DNA of 19,017 nt, taken from assembly GCA_003223065.1 (NCBI GenBank), contig QHXU01000096.1, positions 17,043-36,059 on the forward strand, given 5' to 3'. Positions 1 through 7,116 of this stretch are shown here, piece by piece (the stretch's first letter is position 1; the number at the start of each line of letters is the position of its first letter). Made by a program: the position numbers and the translations under genes. A model generated the notes under the pieces. That model did no database searches, was not told the DNA's origin, and saw only the letters and a list, made by a program, of their open reading frames with translations. This DNA comes from Acidobacteriota bacterium. GTDB lineage: Bacteria > Acidobacteriota > Terriglobia > Bryobacterales > Bryobacteraceae.

Positions 1-764
1 TCGCCGGTCGCAATATCGCCGCCTGATCCAGGAACCCCAACCTCGATCGTAGCGATGACTTTGTTCGTCTTGGGATCGATTCTCGAAACCGTGCCCTCGG
101 TCTGATTGAGGGTCCAGACCGAACCTTCCCCCACTGCGAGAAAACGCGGCGCTCTTCCGACCGGAATGGACTCAACGACGAGGTTCGTGTTTGGATCGAT
201 GCGGCTAACCAGGTTTTCTTCGGTGCTGGTCACCCAAACCGATCCTTCGCCGAAAGCGACCGTGTAGGAACCGCGCGCGACATAGATCTCGGCGACCACT
301 TTGTTATCGGCGGGATCAATGCGGGCCAGTGTTCCTTTCTTGTCGGTCATCATCCAGACGCTTTCGGCGCCCACCGCCAACCCGCCTTCGGAGTCGCCGA
401 TGCCCACCGGAAATGTGGCCGTTAACTTTCCGGATTTCAGATCAATGCGGGAAAGCGTCTGATCCCCGCAATTCGGAACCCACAAGCTGCCGAACCCGAT
501 CGCAAGCCCCGAGCAGGGCTTTTTGCCCACAGAGATCGTGTCCAACACTTTGTTCGTCTTAGGATCGATGCGCGCGACGCTGTTCTTCGGCATGTTCGAG
601 ATCCAGACCGATTCGTCGACTGCGATCCAATCCGGCGCCCCCGGCACTTCAAATACAGCGTCCGGCTTGAGCGCAGCCATCGGAATCTGCACGCCGGGGG
701 TCTTGACCCCTGGTTTCGACTGGGCCGCAAGAAGAACTGGAAACAGAAACAGGATCTGTCGCAA
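1..764 (-). CDS. Secreted Vgb/YncE-like beta-propeller protein (3' end beyond window)
   Basis: Read from the reverse strand, the frame stays open for 254 codons from a TTG at 764 to the left edge, so the C-terminus is missing. The N-terminus (MRQILFLFPVLLAA, then QS) is a typical short signal peptide, so the protein is probably periplasmic or extracellular. The body is a repeat of about 40 residues: GSVWV-type strand, short loop, then RIDPKTNKV. The RID triplet recurs near residues 65, 106, 149, 188 and 228. This spacing is that of seven-bladed propellers related to virginiamycin B lyase and YncE; 'lyase' activity is not implied, since most such proteins are uncharacterised. No ATG is available in the N-terminal part. 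TTG is chosen because it starts the signal peptide and lies 9 bases after a TATACT box. It is transcribed away from the DUF1549 gene. Confidence 0.8.
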   Translation of the reverse strand, partial: MRQILFLFPVLLAAQSKPGVKTPGVQIPMAALKPDAVFEVPGAPDWIAVDESVWISNMPKNSVARIDPKTNKVLDTISVGKKPCSGLAIGFGSLWVPNCGDQTLSRIDLKSGKLTATFPVGIGDSEGGLAVGAESVWMMTDKKGTLARIDPADNKVVAEIYVARGSYTVAFGEGSVWVTSTEENLVSRIDPNTNLVVESIPVGRAPRFLAVGEGSVWTLNQTEGTVSRIDPKTNKVIATIEVGVPGSGGDIATG

Positions 765-773
765 GCGAAACTC

Positions 774-781
774 AGTATACT
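774..781. promoter_or_regulatory. Palindromic -10-like box between divergent starts
   Basis: AGTATACT is a perfect palindrome, so TATACT reads on both strands (776-781 plus; 779-774 minus). It lies 9 bases before the TTG of the minus-strand propeller gene, and 2 and 11 bases before the ATGs at 784 and 793 of the plus-strand gene. Symmetric -10 elements are known to drive divergent transcription in bacteria. I see no good TTGACA at 17 bases on either side, so the call rests on the hexamer and its position only. Confidence 0.4.
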
Positions 782-783
782 TT

Positions 784-3765
784 ATGAGGGCTATGTCTGC
801 CGCGCGAATGGCTTTATGGAGTGTTGCACTCGTCAGCTATGGCGCGGACAATCCCGATTTTTTCGAAACCCGTATCCGGCCGATTTTGGCCGCCAATTGC
901 TACTCCTGCCATACGGATTCGCAACTCGGCGGCCTCCGCCTCGATAGCCGCGAGACCATTCTGAAGGGCGGAAAATCCGGCCCCGCGATCATGCCGGGGG
1001 ATGCCGAAAAGAGTCTCCTGATTCAAGCCGTCCGGCAGACAAATCCGAAGCTCAAGATGCCGATGGGCGGCCAGCTCAAGCGCCAGGAAATCGAAGATCT
1101 CACCGCTTGGGTAAAGGCCGGCGCAATCTGGCCGGATGCGCCGAAACCTGTGGTGACGGCAAAGGCGGGCGAATACGTAATCACGCCGGAACAGCGCGAA
1201 TTCTGGTCATTTCAGGCGCTGAAAACACCCAAGGTTCCGCAGCTCGACGGCGAAACTTGGGCGAACACCAATATTGATCGTTTTGTTCTTGCAAAGCTCC
1301 AACAGCAGGGCCTGAAGCCGGTCAGGCCGGCGGACAAACGAACTCTTATCCGGCGGGCGACGCTCGATCTCACCGGCTTGCAGCCAACCATTGAAGAGAT
1401 CGAGGCGTTTGAGAAAGATACCTCGCCCGGCGCATTCTCCAAAGTGGTGGATCGCCTGCTTGCATCGCCACATTACGGCGAGCGCTGGGGCAGGATGTGG
1501 CTCGATGTGGCCCGCTACGGTGAGGATGATTACCGCAGCCTCGATCCGATGCGCCGCGGTTATAATCCGTATCCGTTTGCATATCTTTATCGCGATTGGG
1601 TGATCAGGGCTCTCAACGATGACATGCCGTACGACTTGTTCGTGAAGGCGCAACTGGCAGCCGATCTGCTCGACGAGAAGTCGCGCTGGAAAATGCTTCC
1701 GGCGCTGGGTTTTCTGGGTCAGGGCCCTTGGTTCTACGACAACGGTGCGGTCGAGATTACGCGTGCTGATGAGCGCCATGACCGCGTGGACGTCGTTTCG
1801 CGCGGTTTCTTGGGACTCACCGTCGGGTGCGCGCGGTGCCACGATCACAAATACGATCCCATCCCGGCCAAAGATTACTATGGCCTTGCGGGCGTTTTCC
1901 TGAATACGGTTTACCACGAATATCCGCAGGTGCCGCAGAGCGTCTCCGCCGAGTTCAAGAGACGCGAAAAAGAGATTGAGGCGCGGCAAAAGCTCGTTGG
2001 CGAGTTCATGAGCACCGAAAGCACGCAACTCGCTGAGACGCTCGCCTTCCAGGCCGCGAAATACATGCAGGCTGCCTGGAGGGTCACGGGCGATAACAAG
2101 GCCGAGATTCCCGCCGTCGTGGAGCAGGAGAAGCTCGATTACGAGCTGCTGGAGCGCTGGATCCGGTTTCTCGCTAAGCCGCCTTCGCATTATCAGTATC
2201 TGGTCAAGTGGCAAGAGATGATCAAGCGCAAGGGAACGGCGTCGGAAGCCAAGAAACTCGCCGAGGAGTTCCAGAACAGTCTCGTCGACATCATGTTCGA
2301 GAGGAACGAGATCAAGGAGGAAAACGAGATCATCGAGGCCAAGGCGCTGCCGGGAACGAAAAAGAAGAAGCATGCCAATCTTCCCAACGAGTTCGTCACC
2401 AATGACGATTTCTGCCCTGGCTGCGGACTCGAGCTCAAAACGCTGGCGCTCGAAAAGATGAACCTGTGGACCGACGTCTTCCAACGCGATCTTTCCACCG
2501 GAGAGGATCCGATGCAGGCGCCGGAGCGGCAAAAACCGGGCCTGCTGGTCTTCCGCGGATGGGGTCTTGAACGGCAGTTGAGCGCGGAACGCCGGGCGCA
2601 CATCGATGCGCTGCGCGCGGACATCGAACGGCTGCGCAAAGAACAGCCTCCGCATTTCCCATATGTACACGGGGTCGCGGAAGTGGAAAAGCCGCAAGAG
2701 CCCCGATTGAACGTGCGCGGCAGCCCGTACAATCTCGGCGGCGAAGTGCCGCGGCATTTCCTTTCGGTTCTGACGAAGGACACCGTCCCGCTCAGGCAAG
2801 GCAGCGGCCGGCTGGAGCTTGCCGAGCAGATTGTCCAGCAGCCGATCACGATGCGTGTGATCGTGAATCGCATTTGGCGCGGGCACTTCGGGACGGGTAT
2901 CGTGGACACACCCAGCAATTTCGGCGTGACAGGGGAGCGGCCAACGGATCCGGAGCTGCTCGAGTACCTGGCCCAAACTTTCGTCGAAAACGGCAAATCC
3001 ATCAAAAAACTGCACCGCGAAATCATGTTGAGCGCAGCCTATCAGTTGAGCGACGAAAACTCCAAAGAGAACTACGAAAAAGACGCGGCGAACCGCTTTT
3101 ACTGGCGTGCCAACCGGCATCGGATGGATGCCGAGCAGATCCGCGATTCGATCTTGATGGCCGCCGGCGTTCTGGACACGAAGATCGGCGGGCCATCGGC
3201 GGACCTGACGCCGGATTATCGCCGGCGCACGGTCTACGGCAAGGTGAGCCGGTACAAGCTGGACGATTACCTGCAATTGTTCGATTTTCCGAGCCCGAAC
3301 CTTTCGGCCGAGAAACGCTACACGACCAACGTGCCCCTGCAGCGGCTGTTCTTCATGAATAGCGATTTCGTTCAGCAGCAGGCGGAGCTGTTGGCCCAGC
3401 GCGTGGCTTCCGAGCCGGACAACACTGCCCGGATCCAGAAAATGTACCGGCTCGTGTTCGGCCGCCCGGCGACGCCGGAAGAGACCCTGACCGGGCTGGA
3501 ATATCTCCGGGCGGAGCCGATGAAAGAATACGAGGAGCAGAAGCAGGCCAAGGATAAGAAAGCAGAGAAACCCGCCCCGAGTGAAGACCACGAAGAAGCA
3601 GCCATGCCCGATATGCCGCAGCAGTTCCAGCCGGACGGAATGATGTCCGGCGTGGGGCGGAGGCGACCGGGGACCGAAGAGAAGAAACCGATGCTTCCAG
3701 TCACGGCGTGGGGCCGGTATGCGAAGGTCTTGTTGAGCTCGAGCGAGTTCTTGTTTATTAACTGA
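784..3765 (+). CDS. Exported PSCyt1-DUF1549-DUF1553 cytochrome-like protein
   Basis: A 993-residue protein if started at ATG 784; ATGs at 793 and 808 also fit. The frame is open further upstream, but that part overlaps the propeller gene and has no signal peptide. After a short hydrophobic stretch (about residues 9-20) comes a planctomycete-type cytochrome c domain with CYSCH at 39-43. DUF1549 follows from about 163 with its hallmark CARCH at 349-353, then DUF1553 from about 678 (MRVIVNRIWRGHFGTGIVD and later blocks), ending with the conserved SSEFLF tail. Both CxxCH motifs could bind heme c; this is family knowledge and no activity is established. Two oddities are a CPGCG pair at 544-548 in the middle region and a charged Lys/Glu/Pro/Met insert at about 915-972 just before the conserved C-terminal helix. 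It is followed 2-8 bases later by a DUF1501 gene, its usual partner in Acidobacteria and Planctomycetes, often linked to polymer degradation. Confidence 0.85.
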   Translation: MRAMSAARMALWSVALVSYGADNPDFFETRIRPILAANCYSCHTDSQLGGLRLDSRETILKGGKSGPAIMPGDAEKSLLIQAVRQTNPKLKMPMGGQLKRQEIEDLTAWVKAGAIWPDAPKPVVTAKAGEYVITPEQREFWSFQALKTPKVPQLDGETWANTNIDRFVLAKLQQQGLKPVRPADKRTLIRRATLDLTGLQPTIEEIEAFEKDTSPGAFSKVVDRLLASPHYGERWGRMWLDVARYGEDDYRSLDPMRRGYNPYPFAYLYRDWVIRALNDDMPYDLFVKAQLAADLLDEKSRWKMLPALGFLGQGPWFYDNGAVEITRADERHDRVDVVSRGFLGLTVGCARCHDHKYDPIPAKDYYGLAGVFLNTVYHEYPQVPQSVSAEFKRREKEIEARQKLVGEFMSTESTQLAETLAFQAAKYMQAAWRVTGDNKAEIPAVVEQEKLDYELLERWIRFLAKPPSHYQYLVKWQEMIKRKGTASEAKKLAEEFQNSLVDIMFERNEIKEENEIIEAKALPGTKKKKHANLPNEFVTNDDFCPGCGLELKTLALEKMNLWTDVFQRDLSTGEDPMQAPERQKPGLLVFRGWGLERQLSAERRAHIDALRADIERLRKEQPPHFPYVHGVAEVEKPQEPRLNVRGSPYNLGGEVPRHFLSVLTKDTVPLRQGSGRLELAEQIVQQPITMRVIVNRIWRGHFGTGIVDTPSNFGVTGERPTDPELLEYLAQTFVENGKSIKKLHREIMLSAAYQLSDENSKENYEKDAANRFYWRANRHRMDAEQIRDSILMAAGVLDTKIGGPSADLTPDYRRRTVYGKVSRYKLDDYLQLFDFPSPNLSAEKRYTTNVPLQRLFFMNSDFVQQQAELLAQRVASEPDNTARIQKMYRLVFGRPATPEETLTGLEYLRAEPMKEYEEQKQAKDKKAEKPAPSEDHEEAAMPDMPQQFQPDGMMSGVGRRRPGTEEKKPMLPVTAWGRYAKVLLSSSEFLFIN

Positions 3766-3773
3766 CGGTGATT

Positions 3774-5243
3774 ATGGGCCGACACAAAGCTGGAATGCCG
3801 CTGAGCAGGCGCGACGCGCTCTGCCGGATCGGAAACGGATTCGGCATGGCGGCGTTTGCTGGAATGATCGCGGAATCGCTGGCCAAAGCCGGCGTCGCAG
3901 CCGGCGACGATGGCACGTTCGAAACGCGAAAGCTCGATTACCAGCCTAAAGCCAGACGCGTCATCTTCCTGTACATGAACGGCGGGCTGTCGCAGGTGGA
4001 CAGTTTCGATCCCAAGCCCGCGCTCGAAAAGTATCACGGGAAGCCTTTACCCGGCGGCAGCATCGCGACCGAACGCAAGACCGGCGCGCTGATGATGTCG
4101 CCGTTCAAGTTCAAGAAGTACGGCCAGTGCGGGATGGACGTGAGCGAACTGTTCCCGCACGTGGGTGAAGTCGCGGACGACATCTGCTGGATCCGATCGG
4201 TATACACCGACATTCCCAACCACGAGCCTGCGATGCTCATGATGAACACGGGCTTCAGCCAGACGGGGCGGCCATCCCTGGGATCATGGCTCACCTACGG
4301 GCTCGGAACGGAGAATCAGAATCTGCCCGGGTATGTGGTCTTGTGCCCGGACGTGCCCACCACCGTCGGGCCCCCGCTGTGGAACAACGCGTTCCTGCCT
4401 GCAATTCATCAGGGGACGTACATTTCAGACAAGGTCGTCGAGCGGCAGACCGAAGCCCTGATCGACAAGAAATTCGATCCGAAGAAGCTGATCTCGTACA
4501 TCTACAACGACAAGTTCAGCTTGAATGAGCAGCGGCGCGAGCTCGATCTGCTGGAAAAGCTCGATCGCATGCGCATGCAGCGCGAGTCGATCAAGGATCA
4601 GCAACTAGATGCCACCATCAAGGCCATGGAAACGGCGTTTCGGATGCAGACGGAAGCTCCGGAGGTGTTCGACATCCGCAAGGAGTCCGACGCGACCTTG
4701 AAGTTATACGGTCCCGGGAGCACCGCCCGCGGCTGCCTGATAGCGGTCCGGCTGGCGGCTCGAGGCGTGCGCATGGTGCAGGTGTATTACGCCAAGGGCG
4801 ACCCGTGGGACGCGCACACCGACATTGAAGCCCATCGCAAAAATGCAAAGGACTCGGATCAGCCGTTCGCTGCTGTTATCAAGGACCTGAAATCACGAGG
4901 CCTATTGAAGGATACGCTGGTCGTGTGCGGATCGGAGTTCGGCCGCACGCCGGTGGTCGAGATCGGCAGCGGAGGCGGTGGTGTGCAGAACGGCCGCGAT
5001 CACAATCCATTCGGCTTCACCATGTGGCTCGCGGGCGGTGGAGTAAAGGGCGGAACCATCTACGGCGCCACGGACGAATTTGGGTTCAAAGCGGTCGAGA
5101 AGCCGGTGCACGTACACGATCTGCACGCGACCATTCTTTATCTGCTGGGGATCGACCACACCAAACTCACTTATCGGTACAGCGGACGCGATTTCCGCCT
5201 GACGGACGTTTCAGGGAACGTGATCCGGGACATCATCGCGTGA
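3774..5243 (+). CDS. Tat-exported DUF1501 protein
   Basis: A protein of 489 residues from ATG 3774; a GTG at 3768 would add two residues. The N-terminus carries SRRDAL followed by a weakly hydrophobic Gly/Ala stretch, a twin-arginine (Tat) type signal, so the protein is probably exported folded. DUF1501 belongs to the alkaline phosphatase/sulfatase fold superfamily. Family blocks visible here are the early YMNGGLSQVDSFDPKP, GSEFGRTP, GRDHNPFGFTMWLAGGGVKGG, and the C-terminal HDLHATILYLLGID plus YRYSGRDFRLTD. The biochemical reaction of the family is not known. It starts within 9 bases of the stop of the DUF1549/DUF1553 gene and lacks an obvious Shine-Dalgarno, so translation is probably coupled. 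The two proteins very likely work together in the envelope. Confidence 0.85.
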   Translation: MGRHKAGMPLSRRDALCRIGNGFGMAAFAGMIAESLAKAGVAAGDDGTFETRKLDYQPKARRVIFLYMNGGLSQVDSFDPKPALEKYHGKPLPGGSIATERKTGALMMSPFKFKKYGQCGMDVSELFPHVGEVADDICWIRSVYTDIPNHEPAMLMMNTGFSQTGRPSLGSWLTYGLGTENQNLPGYVVLCPDVPTTVGPPLWNNAFLPAIHQGTYISDKVVERQTEALIDKKFDPKKLISYIYNDKFSLNEQRRELDLLEKLDRMRMQRESIKDQQLDATIKAMETAFRMQTEAPEVFDIRKESDATLKLYGPGSTARGCLIAVRLAARGVRMVQVYYAKGDPWDAHTDIEAHRKNAKDSDQPFAAVIKDLKSRGLLKDTLVVCGSEFGRTPVVEIGSGGGGVQNGRDHNPFGFTMWLAGGGVKGGTIYGATDEFGFKAVEKPVHVHDLHATILYLLGIDHTKLTYRYSGRDFRLTDVSGNVIRDIIA

Positions 5244-5275
5244 AAATTCAAATTCGCGCCACATAGCCCTCCCGA

Positions 5276-5286
5276 GTGTGACACAC
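5276..5286. other. Short perfect inverted repeat upstream of kinase gene
   Basis: GTGTG-A-CACAC is a perfect 5-bp inverted repeat with a one-base centre. It lies in the 69-base gap between the DUF1501 stop and the kinase ATG, 26 bases before that ATG. A TAAGCT hexamer (5290-5295) just downstream could serve as a weak -10. It may be an operator half-site pair, but an 11-base palindrome can occur by chance. Confidence 0.2.
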
Positions 5287-5312
5287 TAGTAAGCTCTCAG
5301 AGTGGCATAGCC

Positions 5313-7094
5313 ATGGTCGGCCGAACTGTACTGCACTATCAATTTCTCGAAAAGCTGGGCGCCGGAGGCATGGGCGACATCTATAAGGCCCGGGACACGC
5401 GTCTCAATCGCTTCGTGGCTATCAAGGTCCTAGCCGGCGATAGCGCGGCCGAACCGGAGCGCCGGCGCCGTTTCATTCAGGAAGCGCAGGCCGCTTCCGG
5501 GTTGAACCACCCCCACATCATCGTTATTCACGACATAATCTCCGAGGGCGAGACAGAGTTTATGGTTATGGAGTATGTCACCGGAAAGACGCTCGCCGAT
5601 CTCATCCCTAAGGGCGGTCTTCGCGTCCCGCAGGCGCTCAAATACGCCGTCCAGATGACTGGTGCCCTCAGCACCGCGCACGCTGCGGGCATCGTTCATC
5701 GCGATCTAAAACCCGGCAACGTGATGATAACCGATTCCGGTCTGGTCAAGATCCTCGATTTCGGCCTCGCGAAGCTCACGGACCGCGGCCCTATGAGCCA
5801 GGTTGGTGACGCGACCCAGACCATCGCCGACGCTCCACTCACAGTGGAAGGCTCCATCGTGGGAACGGTGAGTTACATGTCGCCCGAGCAGGCTCAGGGC
5901 AAAAAAGTGGACTCGCGCTCTGACATCTTTTCGCTCGGCGTAGTGTTGTACGAAATGGTGACGGGGTCACGCGCCTTCGGCGGAGACTCAGCGCTCTCCA
6001 CGCTCTCCGCCATACTTCGCGATGAAGCCAAGCCGATTGCCGAGATCGCGCCTGACGTCCCACCCCAGCTCGAGCAAGTGATCACGCGCTGTCTGCGCAA
6101 GAACCCGGATCATCGCTGGCAGACGATGAACGACGTGCAGATGGCCCTCAACGCTCTCAAGCACGAGTCCGATTCAGGCATGCTTTACAAGGACCGGATT
6201 CGAGCGGATAAGAAGAGTTCCCCCATGGCGGTCATCAGCATCGCGGCCGGATTGATCATCGCACTGGCCAGCGCCGGCAGCTGGTGGTGGACGACGCACC
6301 GCAAGCTCGCCCCGCCGACGGTTGAGCTCCGCGTGACGCCGCCTCCGGCTCCGATCGTGCCTGGTACACCGGCGCCCGTACCGTCCGATTCGACGCTCAC
6401 CAATGAGAGCATTCTCGAAATGCTGCAGGCCAAGGTGCCGACGGGTGTGATCCTCAGCCACATCCGTTCCTCGAGGACGAATTTCAATCTCTCCACGGAC
6501 GAGATCATTCGCCTGGCCAAGGCAGGAGTCCCCGAAACAGTGATTGAACAGATGCACCATCCCAGACGAGCCCTTGCGGCCCCGAGCACCGCGGCATCCG
6601 CGCCGGAGCAACACCCTGCGCCAACCACGAAACCGCCCGCGCCGCTTCCTTCGCCAGAACCGGTCTCCGCCGGCCAGACCGTCTCCATCACCATCCCCGA
6701 CGGGTCGCCCTTTCGAGTTGCGCTGGCCGACGATATTCCAGCCGATGCGCCGGAAGGCCAGGCGCTCCGCTTCGTCGCAGTGGACGATTTCCGAATCAAA
6801 AACGCCGTAGTCATCGCCAACGGCGCCCCGGTTACCGGCGCGATCGCGGAAACGGGCAAGAAGAAGTTTCTGGGGATGGGCGGCAGCAAGCTGAGCTTCC
6901 GGTTAATGCAGGTGAACGCCGTGGACGGCAGAAAGTTGAACGTCCGGGCCACGCCGGCACGGCGCCCCGACGGTTCTGCGCACCGTCCGGTTGAAGGCGG
7001 CAGCCGTGCCAAGTTGAAAGAGATCGCCGCCGGCGCAGGTACGGAGTACCTTGCGTATACTGACGGTGAGCAGACCGTTTCGGCCCACAAGTAA
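5313..7094 (+). CDS. Transmembrane serine/threonine protein kinase with repeat-bearing extracytoplasmic tail
   Basis: A 593-residue Hanks-type kinase. Residues 10-285 form the catalytic domain: glycine loop GAGGMG (16-21), VAIK lysine 38, alpha-C Glu57, HRDLKPGN (129-136), DFG (149-151) and the SPE of the APE motif (190-192). All catalytic residues are present, so it should be active. A single membrane segment lies at about 305-327 (MAVISIAAGLIIALASAGSW), followed by a Pro/Thr-rich linker. The part outside the membrane holds one 56-residue helical repeat (362-417), a second Pro/Ala-rich linker, then a beta-rich domain (about 456-548). That tail has the same order of parts as the secreted protein encoded at 10932-11870. 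The kinase domain resembles the very abundant acidobacterial family that begins 'YxxLEKLGAGGMGxxYKARD'. No Shine-Dalgarno is clear before ATG 5313. The ligand and substrates are unknown. Confidence 0.9.
   Translation: MVGRTVLHYQFLEKLGAGGMGDIYKARDTRLNRFVAIKVLAGDSAAEPERRRRFIQEAQAASGLNHPHIIVIHDIISEGETEFMVMEYVTGKTLADLIPKGGLRVPQALKYAVQMTGALSTAHAAGIVHRDLKPGNVMITDSGLVKILDFGLAKLTDRGPMSQVGDATQTIADAPLTVEGSIVGTVSYMSPEQAQGKKVDSRSDIFSLGVVLYEMVTGSRAFGGDSALSTLSAILRDEAKPIAEIAPDVPPQLEQVITRCLRKNPDHRWQTMNDVQMALNALKHESDSGMLYKDRIRADKKSSPMAVISIAAGLIIALASAGSWWWTTHRKLAPPTVELRVTPPPAPIVPGTPAPVPSDSTLTNESILEMLQAKVPTGVILSHIRSSRTNFNLSTDEIIRLAKAGVPETVIEQMHHPRRALAAPSTAASAPEQHPAPTTKPPAPLPSPEPVSAGQTVSITIPDGSPFRVALADDIPADAPEGQALRFVAVDDFRIKNAVVIANGAPVTGAIAETGKKKFLGMGGSKLSFRLMQVNAVDGRKLNVRATPARRPDGSAHRPVEGGSRAKLKEIAAGAGTEYLAYTDGEQTVSAHK
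6396..6563 (+). repeat. 56-residue helical repeat unit inside kinase tail
   Basis: Encodes residues 362-417 of the kinase. It opens with LTNESILEML and ends with LAKAGVPETVIEQM and HHP. It aligns without gaps to the two 56-residue units of the secreted protein (11445-11612 and 11631-11798). Shared positions are the opening LT, Leu40, AGV at 43-45 and Glu47 of the unit. Each unit looks like two helical hairpins, each containing a 'hLxxAGhxExhI'-like block. Confidence 0.75.
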
Positions 7095-7116
7095 TTCGAA
7101 CCTGTGGACCCAGTTC

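Noticed and set aside
1..764. Regularly recurring 'gatcgatgcg' like sequences suggestive of DNA repeats
   Set aside because: They encode the RIDP motif of each propeller blade; spacing varies between 117 and 129 bases and conservation is at protein level.
523..783. Upstream extension of the DUF1549/DUF1553 gene to an ATG at 523
   Set aside because: The extra 87 residues overlap the propeller coding region, which has clear repeats on the other strand, and they would bury the signal peptide.
1207..3591. A 794-codon open frame on the minus strand opposite the DUF1549/DUF1553 gene
   Set aside because: The translation is Arg/Leu/His-rich with no recognisable domain, while the plus strand shows continuous family motifs. 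It is a by-product of GC-rich codon usage.
7095..7116. Possible bidirectional terminator between the kinase and acylase genes
   Set aside because: Only a short, bulged GAACCTG/CAGTTC pairing is present and no T-run follows on either strand.
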